Shown here: positions 37,573-50,003 of the stretch, in pieces
Layout of the letters: every line of letters starts with the position of its first letter
Numbering within the stretch: the stretch's first letter is position 1
Assembly: GCA_029204225.1 (NCBI GenBank)
Contig: CM055100.1
Span: 20,409,589 to 20,473,588 of the forward strand
Direction of reading: 5' to 3'
DNA length: 64,000 bases
Source: Diphasiastrum complanatum
Lineage: Eukaryota; Streptophyta; Lycopodiopsida; Lycopodiales; Lycopodiaceae
Made by a program: the position numbers and the translations under genes
The notes under the pieces: model-generated
The model's database searches: none
What the model was told of the DNA's origin: nothing
Seen by the model: the letters and a program-made list of their open reading frames with translations, nothing else

Positions 37573-38091
37573 CCTATTGAGAACCTAGTGGACGATGATT
37601 TAGTTCCTTGGCAACATGCTTTGACTTACAATAAGGAGATTGAGCTGACTGATGAGCAGGTCCTGCAACACATGGACCCAGATCGTTACAGAATTAAGAA
37701 AGTACCAGCTCAACCGTCACAAAAATCTGCTATGACAAATGTTTCAAGGATAGATCCACCAAGGGTACTTGCGAACAAGAAGAACCAGTTGAAACACCGC
37801 TACAACCAGGTGATCCGATGGAGTGATCTACCCGAAGAAGCTATAGCTACAGTGGATGTTGATATTTGCAACCACGAGGCGAGTGTCACACCAGTTCCGA
37901 AGAAAGACAACAAAGGACGAATCCACCAATATGACAGAAAAAGGAAAAAAGAAGGCAACTGCATGAAGTCCTCTTGGTACTCCATCATGCATGGAAGTTA
38001 TAATCACATATCTTCAAATGTGAATTACTTCATGGTGGAAGCTAGTCTTTTTTCCTTTCTTTTTGAAAACTTTTCAATACATAATGCATAA
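37573..38091 (+). CDS. Unrecognised open frame, about 170 codons
   Basis: An uninterrupted plus-strand frame from just after a TAA (37570) to a stop at 38091; the first ATG is at 37672. It is hydrophilic and protein-like: EIELTDEQVLQHMDPDRYR, RIDPPRVLANKKNQLKHRY, NQVIRWSDLPEEAIATVDVD, then a basic patch (GRIHQYDRKRKKEGNC); the last 40 residues turn hydrophobic and may be past the true end. No family recognised. It sits between the Copia gag fragment and another Copia leader, so a retroelement origin is likely, but a host exon cannot be excluded. No clear splice sites or promoter were identified. Confidence 0.3.
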   Translation, partial: PIENLVDDDLVPWQHALTYNKEIELTDEQVLQHMDPDRYRIKKVPAQPSQKSAMTNVSRIDPPRVLANKKNQLKHRYNQVIRWSDLPEEAIATVDVDICNHEASVTPVPKKDNKGRIHQYDRKRKKEGNCMKSSWYSIMHGSYNHISSNVNYFMVEASLFSFLFENFSIHNA

Positions 38092-39242
38092 TGAACCTTG
38101 ACTATTTTCTTATGGTGTTTGTTATTGAAGAGGCACATCGGATACTTATGAACAATCTTAATGTCACTACTCCATTTTCAAAGGTTACATTGTGGAGTAC
38201 TCCTCACGAAGATAATTGTAGTCCATTTATAATCATGCAATGTTCATACTAGTTTTCAAACAACCATTGATGAGTTATTCAAGGTTTAGGCTTTAGATAT
38301 TTCTATCAAGCTACACAAATGTTTGTCATAATTTTGTACTTTGAACACACTTTCATAACATAGGTGTCACGCGTTCGTTTCCTAGTGGTAAATTGAATAG
38401 TCCCCCTTATGATGGTAAGTTGTCATATAATCCCGTAACTTTATTGTTTTCGACCATATAGCGTTATGTGAGCATATTTTTGTTGGATTTCATCCCATAA
38501 ATCATTTTGTGATGTGGAACTACTTTGTAGATTTACTCGCATTGTCGAGACAATATCGAAGGATTCGAGACCGTCTGCAAAAATAAATGTCTTGTCGACA
38601 CAGTGTTGAACGGACCTAAAACGATTATTCAAGGGTTACCAAATACCGACTTCATCAGATGTGGTTGTGGAGTCTTATCCATTACATATTTTGAGTTCAA
38701 TCCCTTAGTTCCACATGGCACATGCTAGGTGAATGATGACGCATTCCATTAGAGATGTGCCATCAACAACTATAAATAGATCAATAAATTAGTTCATTAA
38801 AAAGTTGAATCAGTTCAAGTTTCAGGAGTAGTCGCTCTCCTTCTTCTCCTCTCTCTCTGTTCCGCCATAGGTGTAGATTGATTGTTAATAAGCTATCGTG
38901 ATTACAGTTTCCGTATGAGCAAAAGTTATAGCAGAATTAGATGCGTTAATTATGGTGCAATTAGAGTAGAAAATAGATGTATTTATCAATGTTTAACAAT
39001 ACATATTGCATTCAACAATTTGACGCATGACTTGTCTTGTCTTAGTGTTTTATATTGTTCATGGTATTACGATATGAGGTATGATAATTGGCAATGAGAT
39101 GATCTTACTTTATCATTCATTTTCCACGTGTTTGTGGTAGTATCGAAATAATTTTGTTATTATTTTAATTACTGTTCTTCCAACAATCGAACTATCATTG
39201 TGGAATAGTTATTCGACTCATATGCAGTATATTTTTTGAACA
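38092..39242 (+). other. Non-coding; right part is probably the 5' LTR of a Copia element
   Basis: The stretch before 39243 ends ...TTTTTTGAACA, a plausible LTR end abutting the primer site. The left edge was not found. No genes seen. Confidence 0.4.
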
Positions 39243-39254
39243 TGGTATCAGAGC
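39243..39254 (+). promoter_or_regulatory. Primer binding site (initiator-Met tRNA)
   Basis: TGGTATCAGAGC, followed after about 130 bp by Copia gag coding sequence on the same strand, which confirms its role. Confidence 0.88.
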
Positions 39255-39349
39255 TAGAACATGGTAAATAATTCAAAGATTTCATCTTTATTGCCAGATT
39301 TTTAATATCAGATCTATCTACAATGGATATGTCATCTTCGTTATTGAAA

Positions 39350-40260
39350 AGTTGGATGGCGACAATTATCACGTATGAAAATTCAAAATGAGCAAGCGAA
39401 AGATCTTTGGGAGGTTGTCAAACGTACTGAGGTCAAGCCTATTGCAAATTTGGTAGCCATTATTAAATGGAAGCAGAAGGATGGAAAGGCCCTTGCCCTT
39501 ATTACTCTCAATATCAAAGATAATCTATCAGTCATGTTTGAACAGATCGAACTTTGTTAGAAGCTTGGAATATTCTAAGCACTCTCTATGACATTAGAGA
39601 CATGATTGCCAAACTTCATTTAAGGAAAAAAAAATTTCTCATTCAAAATGGCTAATACAAATTCGATTACGAATCACTTGAACAACTTCAAAAATATTCT
39701 TGAGCAAATGTCGACAAGTGTCACAGAAATCAACGATGCAGATGTCATCATGACTCTTTTGTCGAACTTTACTGACACCTACGAAAATTGGATAATCATC
39801 ATTTCTACTCAGCAAGGGCTTACATGGCATGACTTTCATCTATGCTATTACAGGAAGAGATCCGGAGAAATGGATCTTCATTCTCTCATTCGGCACCAAA
39901 ATTGGAAGCTCTTTATTTGAAGAAATTCGATAAGAAGAAGAAGTCGAAGAAATCATGAATTCAAATTCAAAACAAGGCACATATTTGAATTTAGCTTCAT
40001 CGAAATCAAAACTATTGTGCAGATATTGCAAACGAACTGGCTCGAATTCTCAAATCGAAAAAGCAACAACAGCATCAATCGCAACAACAATATGCTAATG
40101 CAGTAGAAGGTTTGAAAGACTTCGACAAAAAACTAGATGAAGCAACATTTATGACAAATTAAGCAACATTTATGGCAAATGAAGACCGACAAGATGTCGA
40201 TTCTTGGTATCTTAATTCATGTGCACATGACAAGCCAACGAAATTGGTTTCATGAGTATA
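39350..40260 (+). mobile_element. Ty1/Copia gag remnant and start of protease
   Basis: Plus-strand pieces. 39375-39560: gag start (EQAKDLWEVVKRTEVKP, KALALITLNIKDNL). 39648-39840: ITNHLNNFKNILEQMSTSV and DVIMTLLSNFTDTYENW, the UBN2 gag core. After frameshifts, CRYCKRTG begins a zinc knuckle that breaks off (about 40018-40041), and DVDSWYLNSCAHDKPTK (40196-40246) resembles the protease start WYLDSGAS with the catalytic DSG changed to NSC. Everything downstream is missing, and the sequence changes after about 40290, some 1 kb before the CCDC47 start codon. Confidence 0.8.
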
Positions 40261-41327
40261 GTCAAGCTATGACTCAGAAGCATCCAATGGCATCTTGTTG
40301 AATTCTAATTCCTTTTTTGGCTTTGGAAGTGCCAAAAGAATAATGCCACCTCTTCTTGCTTCCACAACCAGACAGTCAAACATCACAGTCAAACATCTTC
40401 ATGCACAAAAAAGAAAATTATGAGAGCCCGAGTGGGGGGAAGACAGAGAGAGTTGAAGATTGAGAAGAAGGGGTGCGATCCCTTGTGAGAGAAATAGAAG
40501 AGCAAGCCTTGAGAGTTCCTAGCATCTTCTAGAGATTGAAAAGACATCGAAGCCTACATCTTGTGAGTGCTACAAAGTGTGCCTACATCTTGAGTGCTAC
40601 AAAGTGTTGTTATGAAGCATTGATGCCGAAATCTTAAGGTGATCTCTAAGTGGGGGGGGAAGGCCCTGCCTGAGGGCCTTCCTTGCTGGGAGGGCCCTTG
40701 CTCGAGGGCGGGAACGTAATGCCATTGTGCGAAGTTTGTTTTTTTTTTTTTTTTTTTTTTTTCTGTTTTTTGGCCGTACGGTACGGCTGTACGGCCTATG
40801 CGTGGACCAGTTTTTTTTTTTTTTTTTATTTCGGTTTTTTCCCGTTCTTTTTTTCGCAATTTTTTTTATGTTTGTGGTGGAATGTGGATGTGGACAGCCA
40901 ATGACGGGCTGCCACATAGCACATGCACATTCCACCGGAGAGAGGAGAGAGAACGTGCATTCCACTGGAGAGAGAAGAAAGTGAATTCTATCAAAGAGAG
41001 GAGAGAGAATGACAGATTCTTTGGAGAGAGAAAATTGGATGGACATTATGCTCCTGGAGGTGGTCTCAAAATACAAAGGACGCCTGAGCACAATGCATTA
41101 CGGTTGGGAGAGTGGGGTGTGTCCTAGGGATTTAGGTGGAGAGGCCACAAAGAGGCCCCATCCCCCTCCTAATGGTATGTACGTATGTCTAGTAAAGGCA
41201 TAAAGAGAGAGGCCGATGTACTATATTAGGATTCGAAAAGGGGGAGAAGCCTTTCTTCTTCCATTTTTCTCTTCCCTTACTCTGCCATTTGCTAAGCGAA
41301 GGAAGAAAGAAAGAAAAAGAGGAGACG
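40261..41327 (+). promoter_or_regulatory. 5' flank of the CCDC47 homologue (poly-T tracts and GA-rich repeats)
   Basis: Contains two T runs (about 40738-40762 and 40811-40827) and a GA-rich direct-repeat cluster at 40926-41037 with units about 30 bp long (CATTCCACCGGAGAGAGGAG, CATTCCACTGGAGAGAGAAG and two looser copies). GA-rich repeats are common near plant start sites and bind BPC-type factors, so this is a candidate promoter or 5' UTR. No convincing TATA box or transcription start could be assigned. Confidence 0.45.
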
Positions 41328-42422
41328 ATGAGGAGGAAGGAAGCATGGGTGCGATGGACGGAGAGATGGGTTCCCAGCCTACACCAGTCGCTATGGTGGT
41401 GGCTGGCCATCATTTCTGTGGTGGCGCTGCTGGGACAGGAGATGGCACGCTGTTCCAGCTTTGGCATGGCGCTGGCTGCCGCTGCAGAGTTTGAGGGTTT
41501 TGGGGAGGAGATGGATGAGGGTGAGGATGATGATGCACAGCTCCCTTTGGTGGTTCCTCCCACGGTCATCCGCAGATCAGGTCCTGAGACCGACAGAGGG
41601 CCCCCTCCCCCTCCTACTCCTCTTGCTGATCCCCCTGTTGCCTTCAATGATGACAAGGTTAAAGACCACCCAGTCCCGCCACAGGCACAAACCACTAGGG
41701 TTCGTCAGGAGATTTGGGATGAAGATGAGTTTGAGGGTTTTCCCGTGGAAACTGCTACCGATCCTCAAGCACCTTCTTCTGTGATAAAAGATAGCAGCAG
41801 CATTAAATCCAACAAGCAGGCGCAGCCAGCGCCTGAGAAATGGCGCAGGGTACCAGCTGGACCTCAGTCCTATTATGTAGAAGCTTTTTCAGTACTTTTT
41901 ATCGTAGCATTTGCTCTCAATTACTACTTTGGCAGGAAAGAGAATGAAAAGATTGCTCTTGCCTGGGCTGCGCAGTTTGCATCCAAAGGCAGTATTCTTG
42001 AAAAGAACTTTAGCCTTCTGGGTACCGGAGAAGGTGAGGATGCAGCCCTTTTAATGAAAGAAGGGCAAAATGTATTTAAGTTCTATGCTAGTGGCCGCCG
42101 GTATTGCCAGGGATTGCTGGCTACAATGGACCTTCAAAGTAGACATGACTTGATCTCTCGCTTGTGGTACTTGATTAGTCCCAAAAAAGATGAAATCACT
42201 ATAGATGTCTATATGAACGATGATTCGATGGACCCGTTGGTGATGGCCATTGCTCGCAAAAAAATTGCAAAGGCTATGCAAAAGGAGTTTAAGGATTTGC
42301 AGCAATATGCTACTTTGCTGACTGCCTCTTCCAATAAAAGATGGCCCTCGGATGATCTCAGTGTCATTAGCGAATCCAGAGATTTGGCGACAGATATACT
42401 CACAGAACCAGTGCTTGATCAG
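41328..42422 (+). CDS. CCDC47: CCDC47 homologue, coding exon 1
   Basis: 365 codons, from ATG 41328 to ...CTTGATCAG, followed by donor GTACAG at 42423. It encodes the signal sequence, acidic region, membrane span and the first part of the DUF1682 domain. Without splicing, the frame would run only nine codons into the intron before a stop. Confidence 0.93.
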
Positions 42423-45400
42423 GTACAGATATTCAAGTTTATAAGATCATAACATATCCATCCGAATTGACATTGGGCGTGTTTGAACCATATGGAATTG
42501 GGTCTGCTGCTTATTCAAATATCGTTCCATTTGTGTCATTACATGGTAGGTTGAGTTTTGGAACCCCAGAGTGTTTAATGATCTGCAGTGGCTAGTGATG
42601 AAGAATCCTTAGTCATGCATTTTGAAACTCTGCAGTCGTATAGGTTTTGGAGAGTTTATGAACTTTGTTGAGGGTTATTTCTGACCTTATGTTCAATTAT
42701 CAAGGCTCTCTTTTTTGACACAAGGGCGTGCATAAATTTAACTTTAAGGAGTTAGGCGTGGGCCCTGAGACATTCGAGCATTGTTTTTCTTTCATTTATC
42801 TTCAAAATATTGTGTGAAGCTGTGAGCCTGACTTAATTGGACGTTATACACATTGTTACAGGGTAAAGATATCTGGAACAATTCTTCCTCCAGTTGTACT
42901 TGGTTGCATGTGGATCTTGACTTGATTCGGATATATTTCTTCTCAAAAGTAACCTTACCTTGCAAATGAGTTCGCTTTTTTATATCACATGAAAGTTTCA
43001 ATAGTTGTTTCAATCTTGTCATGCATCATATTACCATAATTATGGTTCTTGTTGCAATAAAAGACCACAGACTAAAAATATTGTCTGCTTGTTGCATTGC
43101 TCCCAAATGTATGATAGACGCTCTCCCGTCCCAGCTTAGTATATTTTTTCTCTAGTTTTTTTTCTTGAATATGGCCTCTCATGGAAGTCATGGTCTTCTT
43201 CGGTTTTTATTTGTAGACTTATCCAGCCCAATAGAAACACGTAGGAGGTTCAATACTCACATGAACAGTAACATAGGTGGTAGTAGGTGGAAGTCCTAAC
43301 CAATATGTGACCCAACTGTGAAAGATCCATAATAATGAGGAGCTAGCTTCTTGGCCTGAGCCTTTGACATGAGCCTGCACATTAAAATCGATTCCTTGTA
43401 GCGGCGAATCTCCTTCCAGAAAGCTGCGACCATTGTTGATGAAAATCAAAATTAAGAGCTGGCTAGAGACACCACTTGCACACCTCGAAGATGGTCAAAT
43501 CAATCTACATGTGATAATCGATCCCATTCGTTGAGTACCTCCTTGTTCTCTCAAATCTCGAACCTGTGCTTCGATACCATGTTAGAAAACTGACTTGCTC
43601 ATACAAGTTACCCAAGACAAGATTCATATTGAATTTAGACAATGGTCATACACATGAAAGAGAACACAACAACAATGATGAAGTATAATGATGAGATGCA
43701 CTCCAACTATGGCCCATTGCAAATGGACTAGGGTGCACTACATACATACCTATAGACAATAGTCTATGCCATAAAGCAAAAGCAATCTAAAAGCAACCTT
43801 AAAGCAATTGCCTAATTGATGTCTCTGTATAAGGTAAAAGCACCCAACACCTATCTATAGCAAAACTCGTACTTCAAATCAAGCACTAGAATCTCGAACT
43901 TGACCAACTAAAGTCTAACTTGACTTTACTAAATATAGGTAAGGGCCCCTAGAATTAGCACGCAGGCATGGTGATGGCCCAATAATCTTAATTATTCCTA
44001 GATAACAACATTAGGGGTAGCAATGTGAACATTAACTCACCCACCCACACCTCCCCCCTTCAAAAAAAAAAACAATGAAAAAGAAAAAAGGAAAAAGAAA
44101 GTATTGTTCTTTCAAGTAAAGGTGGTACATATTGAGGCTTGGATATTTTGCTTGTACAATCCTATATCCATCAAAATTTGTATTAGAAAGACAAGAAAAA
44201 TGCAAAGAATGTTGCTTTTTTTACATTGAGCAAAGTCAATAGCCACATGCTGCATAGATTATGATGAGCAATGCCTCTCTCCAGGCTTACTTATACACAA
44301 TCCTCAAGCACCCACTTAACCCTGACCCTTTCCTAACGTCGACACATGGCAAGCCCCATGCACAATCAACACTTGCCACTTGGAAGTACCCTGACACATT
44401 GGCAAGCGAGTAGGAGGACTGTCCGACCCATGTCACTCATGCATTGGACCGTGTCCCAATGTGCATATGACACATGCCCCGTTGATCGGTCAACTCCTAC
44501 TTTTTAGGAGGTCAGTCTGGCAGCCTCTAAATTAAGACCCAGTACCCTATACCAAATATAAGTAGGAAAACAAGCTACCATGAACCTGCTATTTACATTT
44601 TTACAAAACACCAAAGGCCGGTGTGAGCCATTTTAATATGACAAATTTACAATTTACAAGTTTGACGTGTTCACACTGAGGCAGGAATATAAGTACATAA
44701 CATTCTCTCCCTCCTGAAGGAACATCGTCCGCGATGGTAAAAGAAGGGTACTGTGCATGCAAAGCGTGCGTGGTCTCCCAGGTAGCATCAGTGAGAGGTC
44801 TATCGTGCCACGCAACCAAGTACTCACGGATCAGACGGTTTCTAAGCCGTCTCTCTCTTCGGTCCAATACTTTGTCAGGTCCGTGCATCACTTCTCCATG
44901 CTCCTAAAACAATACAAGCCCATCAGTTAGTATCACCCTCATGTAAAACCCTCTTTAAGCGTGAAACATGAAAAACAGGATTAACTTTACAATCCTGAGG
45001 CAACGTTAGTTCATAAGCACCATCATTAAGCTTTTTAACTATTTTCCAGGGTCCACAATAACTCGGAGATAACTTGTAACACTTCCCTGTCTCAAGAGAA
45101 GTTGAGGAGAAACACCATGTCTCCTTCCTCGAACTCTCTTGGTGTGCGATCCCGATTAGAAAATGTCTTTGCGCGATCCATCGCTTGTTTCACATTTTTC
45201 TTGGCTAACTCAAGCATCTGTACCATGTGAGTTGGAAAGTCAACAACACTAGGCACTTTATGAGGTATCCCTACAGTAGTTGGACTAGTTGGCCTAAAAC
45301 CATAATTCAACTCGAAACGACTCATCTTACTGGAAGCATTCTTTTTATCATTATAAGCAAACTCCAACAATGGCAATGCTCAGAAACGCTCCTGTAGGAG

Positions 45401-48400
45401 GGCGTTGGCCCACCTAACATCCAATAAACCCTAACGAAGCACAAAAGTGATGCCAAACCCCACGCAATCTTGGAAAGGAACTACTCTGATACCAAATATC
45501 ACAAAGCTATCTTGATACAACCCAAAGCACACCAAAGTAGGCACCAAATATCCACTTTATTGATCTCTCTTCAAAGTACACGACAAACTATCCTCATAAA
45601 CACATAAGAGCACAACTGCTAAGTCTCCTCCCAGCCAGCTACTGCATAGATTATGATGAGCAATGCCTCTCTCTAGGCTCACTTATACACAATCCTCAAG
45701 CACCCACTTAACCTTGACCCTTTCCTAACGTCAACACATGGCAAGCCCCGTGCACAATCGACACTTGCCACTTGGCAGTACCCTGACACATTGGCAAGCG
45801 AGTAGGAGGACCGTCCGACCCATGTCACTCATGCACTGGACCAAGTGTCCCAATGAGCATATGACATGTGTCCCGTTGATCGGTCAACTCTCCTGTTTTT
45901 TAGGAGGTCAATCCAACAGCCTCTAAATTAAAACCCAGTACCCTATACCAAATATAAGCAAGACAACAAGTCACCAGAAACCTGCTATTTACATTTTTAC
46001 AAAACACCACAGGCCGGTGTGAGCCATTTTAAATTTTACAAATTTACAATTTACAAGTCTAACGTGTTCACACTGAGGCAGGAATATAAGTACATAACAT
46101 TCCTTTCCTCCTGAAGGAACATCGTCCACGATGGTAAGAGAAGGGTACTGTTGTGCATGCAAAGCTGCGCGGTCGCCCAGGTAGCATCAGTGAGAGGTCT
46201 ATCCTGCAACGCAACCAAGTACTCACGGATCAGACGGTTTCTAAGCCGTCTCTCTCTCCAGTCCAATACTTTGTTAGGTCCGTGCATCATACAACCCATC
46301 AGTTAGCAAGTTTCACCCTCATGTAAAACCCTCTTTAAGCGTGAAACATGAAAACATGATGAACTTTACAATCCTGAGGCAACGCTAGTTTATAAGCACT
46401 ATCATTAAGCTTTTTAACTGTTTTCCAGGGTCCACAATAACGCGGAGATAACTTGTAACACTTCCCTGTCTTAAGAGAAGTTCGAGTCCGTTGGAATCAG
46501 TAGAAACACCATGTCTCTTTCCTTGAACTCTCTTGGTGTGCAATCCCCATTAGCAAATGTCTTTGCGCGATCCATCGTCTGTTTCACATTTTTCTTGGCT
46601 AACTAAGCATCTGTACCATGTGAGTTGGAAAGTCAACAACACTAGGCACTTTATGAGGTATCCCTACAGTAATTGGACCAGCTGGCCTAAAACCATAATT
46701 CAACTCGAAAGGACTCATCTTAGTGGAAGCATTCTTTTTGTCATTATAAGCAAAGTCCAACGTGTTTTTGGACAATCCTGCTTCGTTAGTCTGGCTCCAT
46801 CTATCATTGGGGCTTTCTAAACCATTGCGTTTGCTTGACACTTACGTATGCCCTAAGCATGTCCTCCATGGTTTGGTTAACTCTCTCCGTTTGGCCATCC
46901 GTTTCAGGGTGATCAGTATTACTCATTCTCAACCGCATCTCTAGCTTATCCATTACGGCAGTCCAAAAATGACCCGTAAAGCGTGGATCTCTATCAGACA
47001 CTATGGATGATGGTAACCCATGAAGTCTGAATACATGTTGTATAATAGATCAACTACCCCTGGTGCATCTATCTTATAATGGGTTGGAATGAAATGAGCC
47101 ATTTTTGTAAGTCAGTCAACCATAACCATTATGGCATCATCCTGTTTTTTAGGAGGTCAGTCCAACAGCCTCTAAATTAAGACCCAGTACCCTATACCAT
47201 ATATAAGCAGGAAAACAAGTTACCAGAAACCTGCTATTTACATTTTTACCCCGGTGTGAGCCATTTTAATTTTACAAATTTACAATTCACAAGTCTTACT
47301 TGTTCACACTGAGGGAGGAATAAGTAGGAAATTAAAGTGCCAAGATCCTTCTGACATTCAATCTCCATATACAAGAAGAAGAAGAAGAAGAAGAAGAAGA
47401 GGAAGAGAGAGAGGGTTAGGCACCCTCAAGGAGAGAGAATGTAGTAGCAATGCTTGAAAGGGAATGAATTACAAATGAACAATGAGTACATATAAATAGG
47501 CCTTTCAAGGGCCTAGACTCTTCCAAACCCTAAGTTCTAGAACCTACTAATTATAGGGCACCCCCAAAAGTCAAGATAGGGCCCCTTAACATAATTAGAC
47601 TTTACTTGGACCCACGAGTAATTACTAGACCAAAATTGGGTCCAACTTACCTAAAACTAACTTAACATGGTCTAAATAATAAACCTAACCCATGGTTACA
47701 CAAGTCTCGACCTTTTGGGTCAAAGTAACCTATGGGAAACTAACATTATCATTTATTATTTCTAACACCCTCCTTAAATGATAATGTAAAAACCATAACA
47801 TGACATGAAGTAGAATGGAAAAATTGCATCAAAATGCAAAATGTTGCATGCTGCCCAAAACTCCATGTAGCCGAGAAAGAAAAGATGTAGCTTGCTGTCC
47901 AAGCTTAATGCCGCCAAAAAAACTTCAGCTTGAAGTAGTCGAAGTACCCGAAATCTCAGCCCCAATCATGCCCGATGTAGAAGAGATGTAGAATACGAAG
48001 TGCGGTAGCATCAAGTCGAGGAGTGAAGACAAGCATGCTCCATCCAAACTAGGTAACCAAAAAACCAGCCACAAGCCGAAATATGGATTTGCAATCCATC
48101 AATGGTTCCCACATGATTCCATAAGTCTTCTTACCACAAGAAACATAAAGAAGAGTATGATACTCTTTTACCATCACATCCTCCCGAATCTTACTATCAA
48201 TGATCTGCTCACCAACCCTAGGTAAGACAACACCGTCATCATAAGACGTATCCATCAAAATAGGAAAATTAGCATAAGGTACTGATTTTGGAGAGGCATG
48301 TGTGTTTCCTCCAAGGTAAAAAGATGCTTTGCTATCCCGCAAAGACTCGGGCAGCCAACAAGAGGCTGTAGCAGGTTGTCCAACAACCACAAAATCACCA

Positions 48401-49970
48401 ACACTTTGCTGTCCAAAGTGTTCCAAATGTGGACCTTGCTGTCCAAAAACCTTCCACAAGCCGTTCCCGATGCATAATAGGATGCTCACGATGTAACATA
48501 GGCTGAAAATGATCAATAAACCATGGCTGAATATGCTGTCCACCATCTTCAAGGAAAAAAACTGCAGCTTGCCACTTTGAACACCCAAAAAATCCAGCAA
48601 CATGCGACTTTGAACCAATGTACTAATTGACATGATTTTTTGCCCTCCTCCATTAGTACAAAATGGTTTTAAAGAATGCTTGATTTCAGCCTTTTCCAAA
48701 ACATTATCTTGAGAAGCTTGCTCATAAAGTTCTTCACTAATGCATCCATCATTTGCAACAAATGGCTCAAGAGAAGAAGAATACTCTACCATACCAACAT
48801 TCCGTTTCAAACTTGTACTTGTAGAAAGACAATGATCAAACTTTGCATACCTTTGCTCTTCTACCTTCAAAGAGGATGAAGTAGAGAGGAGAAAGCATGA
48901 TGATGAATCCTTTATTTGGTATATCTTTAAAAGTGTTTCCCAAGCACTTTTAGAGGTCTTCCAAAATCTCAAATGATATAAGATAGATCTTGTTACCGAT
49001 AAAATCTTGATCATCACGTCGATGCAAAACCTCAACTTACAACTCCATGAAGAATAGTTGGTGCCATCCAACATATCTTCGTTCGAACAAGTACGAATTG
49101 CAGCCAAGAAGATAAACTTTTTCAAACCCTAAATGTGCCTTAAAAGACACAAAAACCAGCAAGTATCAAATCTGAAAAATCAGTACCGGAATGTGTCGAA
49201 ACCACACATTAGATGGATGTAGGAACTCGCCCTCCTACAAGCCTTGTGTGCTGAATATTTCAGCCTGAAATTGCATTACAAACTAAAAAACCAGCAAGCA
49301 AAGAATTAGGTTAGCCTCCAACAAAGCTTTTTTCGGAACCCTTCTTTCTTGCCAAAAAGTGTGAACAATACACACACGGATAGGGCTGTTGCGACACCCT
49401 ACAAATGGTAATATGCTGTCCAATTTTCAGCCTCGGAATGTGATCGGATCATCACAAAAAAAAATTAGTGCCTTCTTCCACACCTGAGCGGATCTTCACT
49501 TTGTAAAATCAGCAAGGGTGCTGATTTTTCAGCCAAATTAGAAGAATAGAAATTGCTTGTAGATGGGCGCCTTCCTGCAAAGGAGCAAATCTGAAAAATA
49601 GGGCTGCAGCGGACCAACGGAAGTAGGATAAACCTACACGGATGTGGGCGAGCTAAAAGCAGCCCCGAAGAAGATAACTAATGGCGCCTTCCCGCAACCT
49701 GAAAAATCAGCAAACAACAACCTGATTTTTGGGCGCCCAAAATCCTGTTATCTTCTTTGATGTGTGGCGCCCTCCTGCAAAACAGAAAAGAGTCAAAAAA
49801 ACGGATCTTCACTCCAAAACATCAGCAAAGGTGCTGAATTTTTGTGATCCTTAAGTGAAGACAATCTCTTTTGGTAGGGCGCCCTAAATCAAGCATAGAA
49901 GATCCATGGCTCTGATACCATGTAGGAAATTAAAGTGCCAAGATCCTTCTAACATTCAATCTCCATATAC

Positions 49971-50003
<33 letters not shown>

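Noticed and set aside
40683-41127. Phe-rich plus-strand frames and Lys-rich minus-strand frames
   Set aside because: Products of poly-T tracts and GA repeats in the 5' flank of CCDC47.
41289-41327. Longer N-terminus for the CCDC47 homologue
   Set aside because: The upstream extension starts at TTG, not ATG; ATG 41328 is the first in-frame Met and precedes a good signal sequence.
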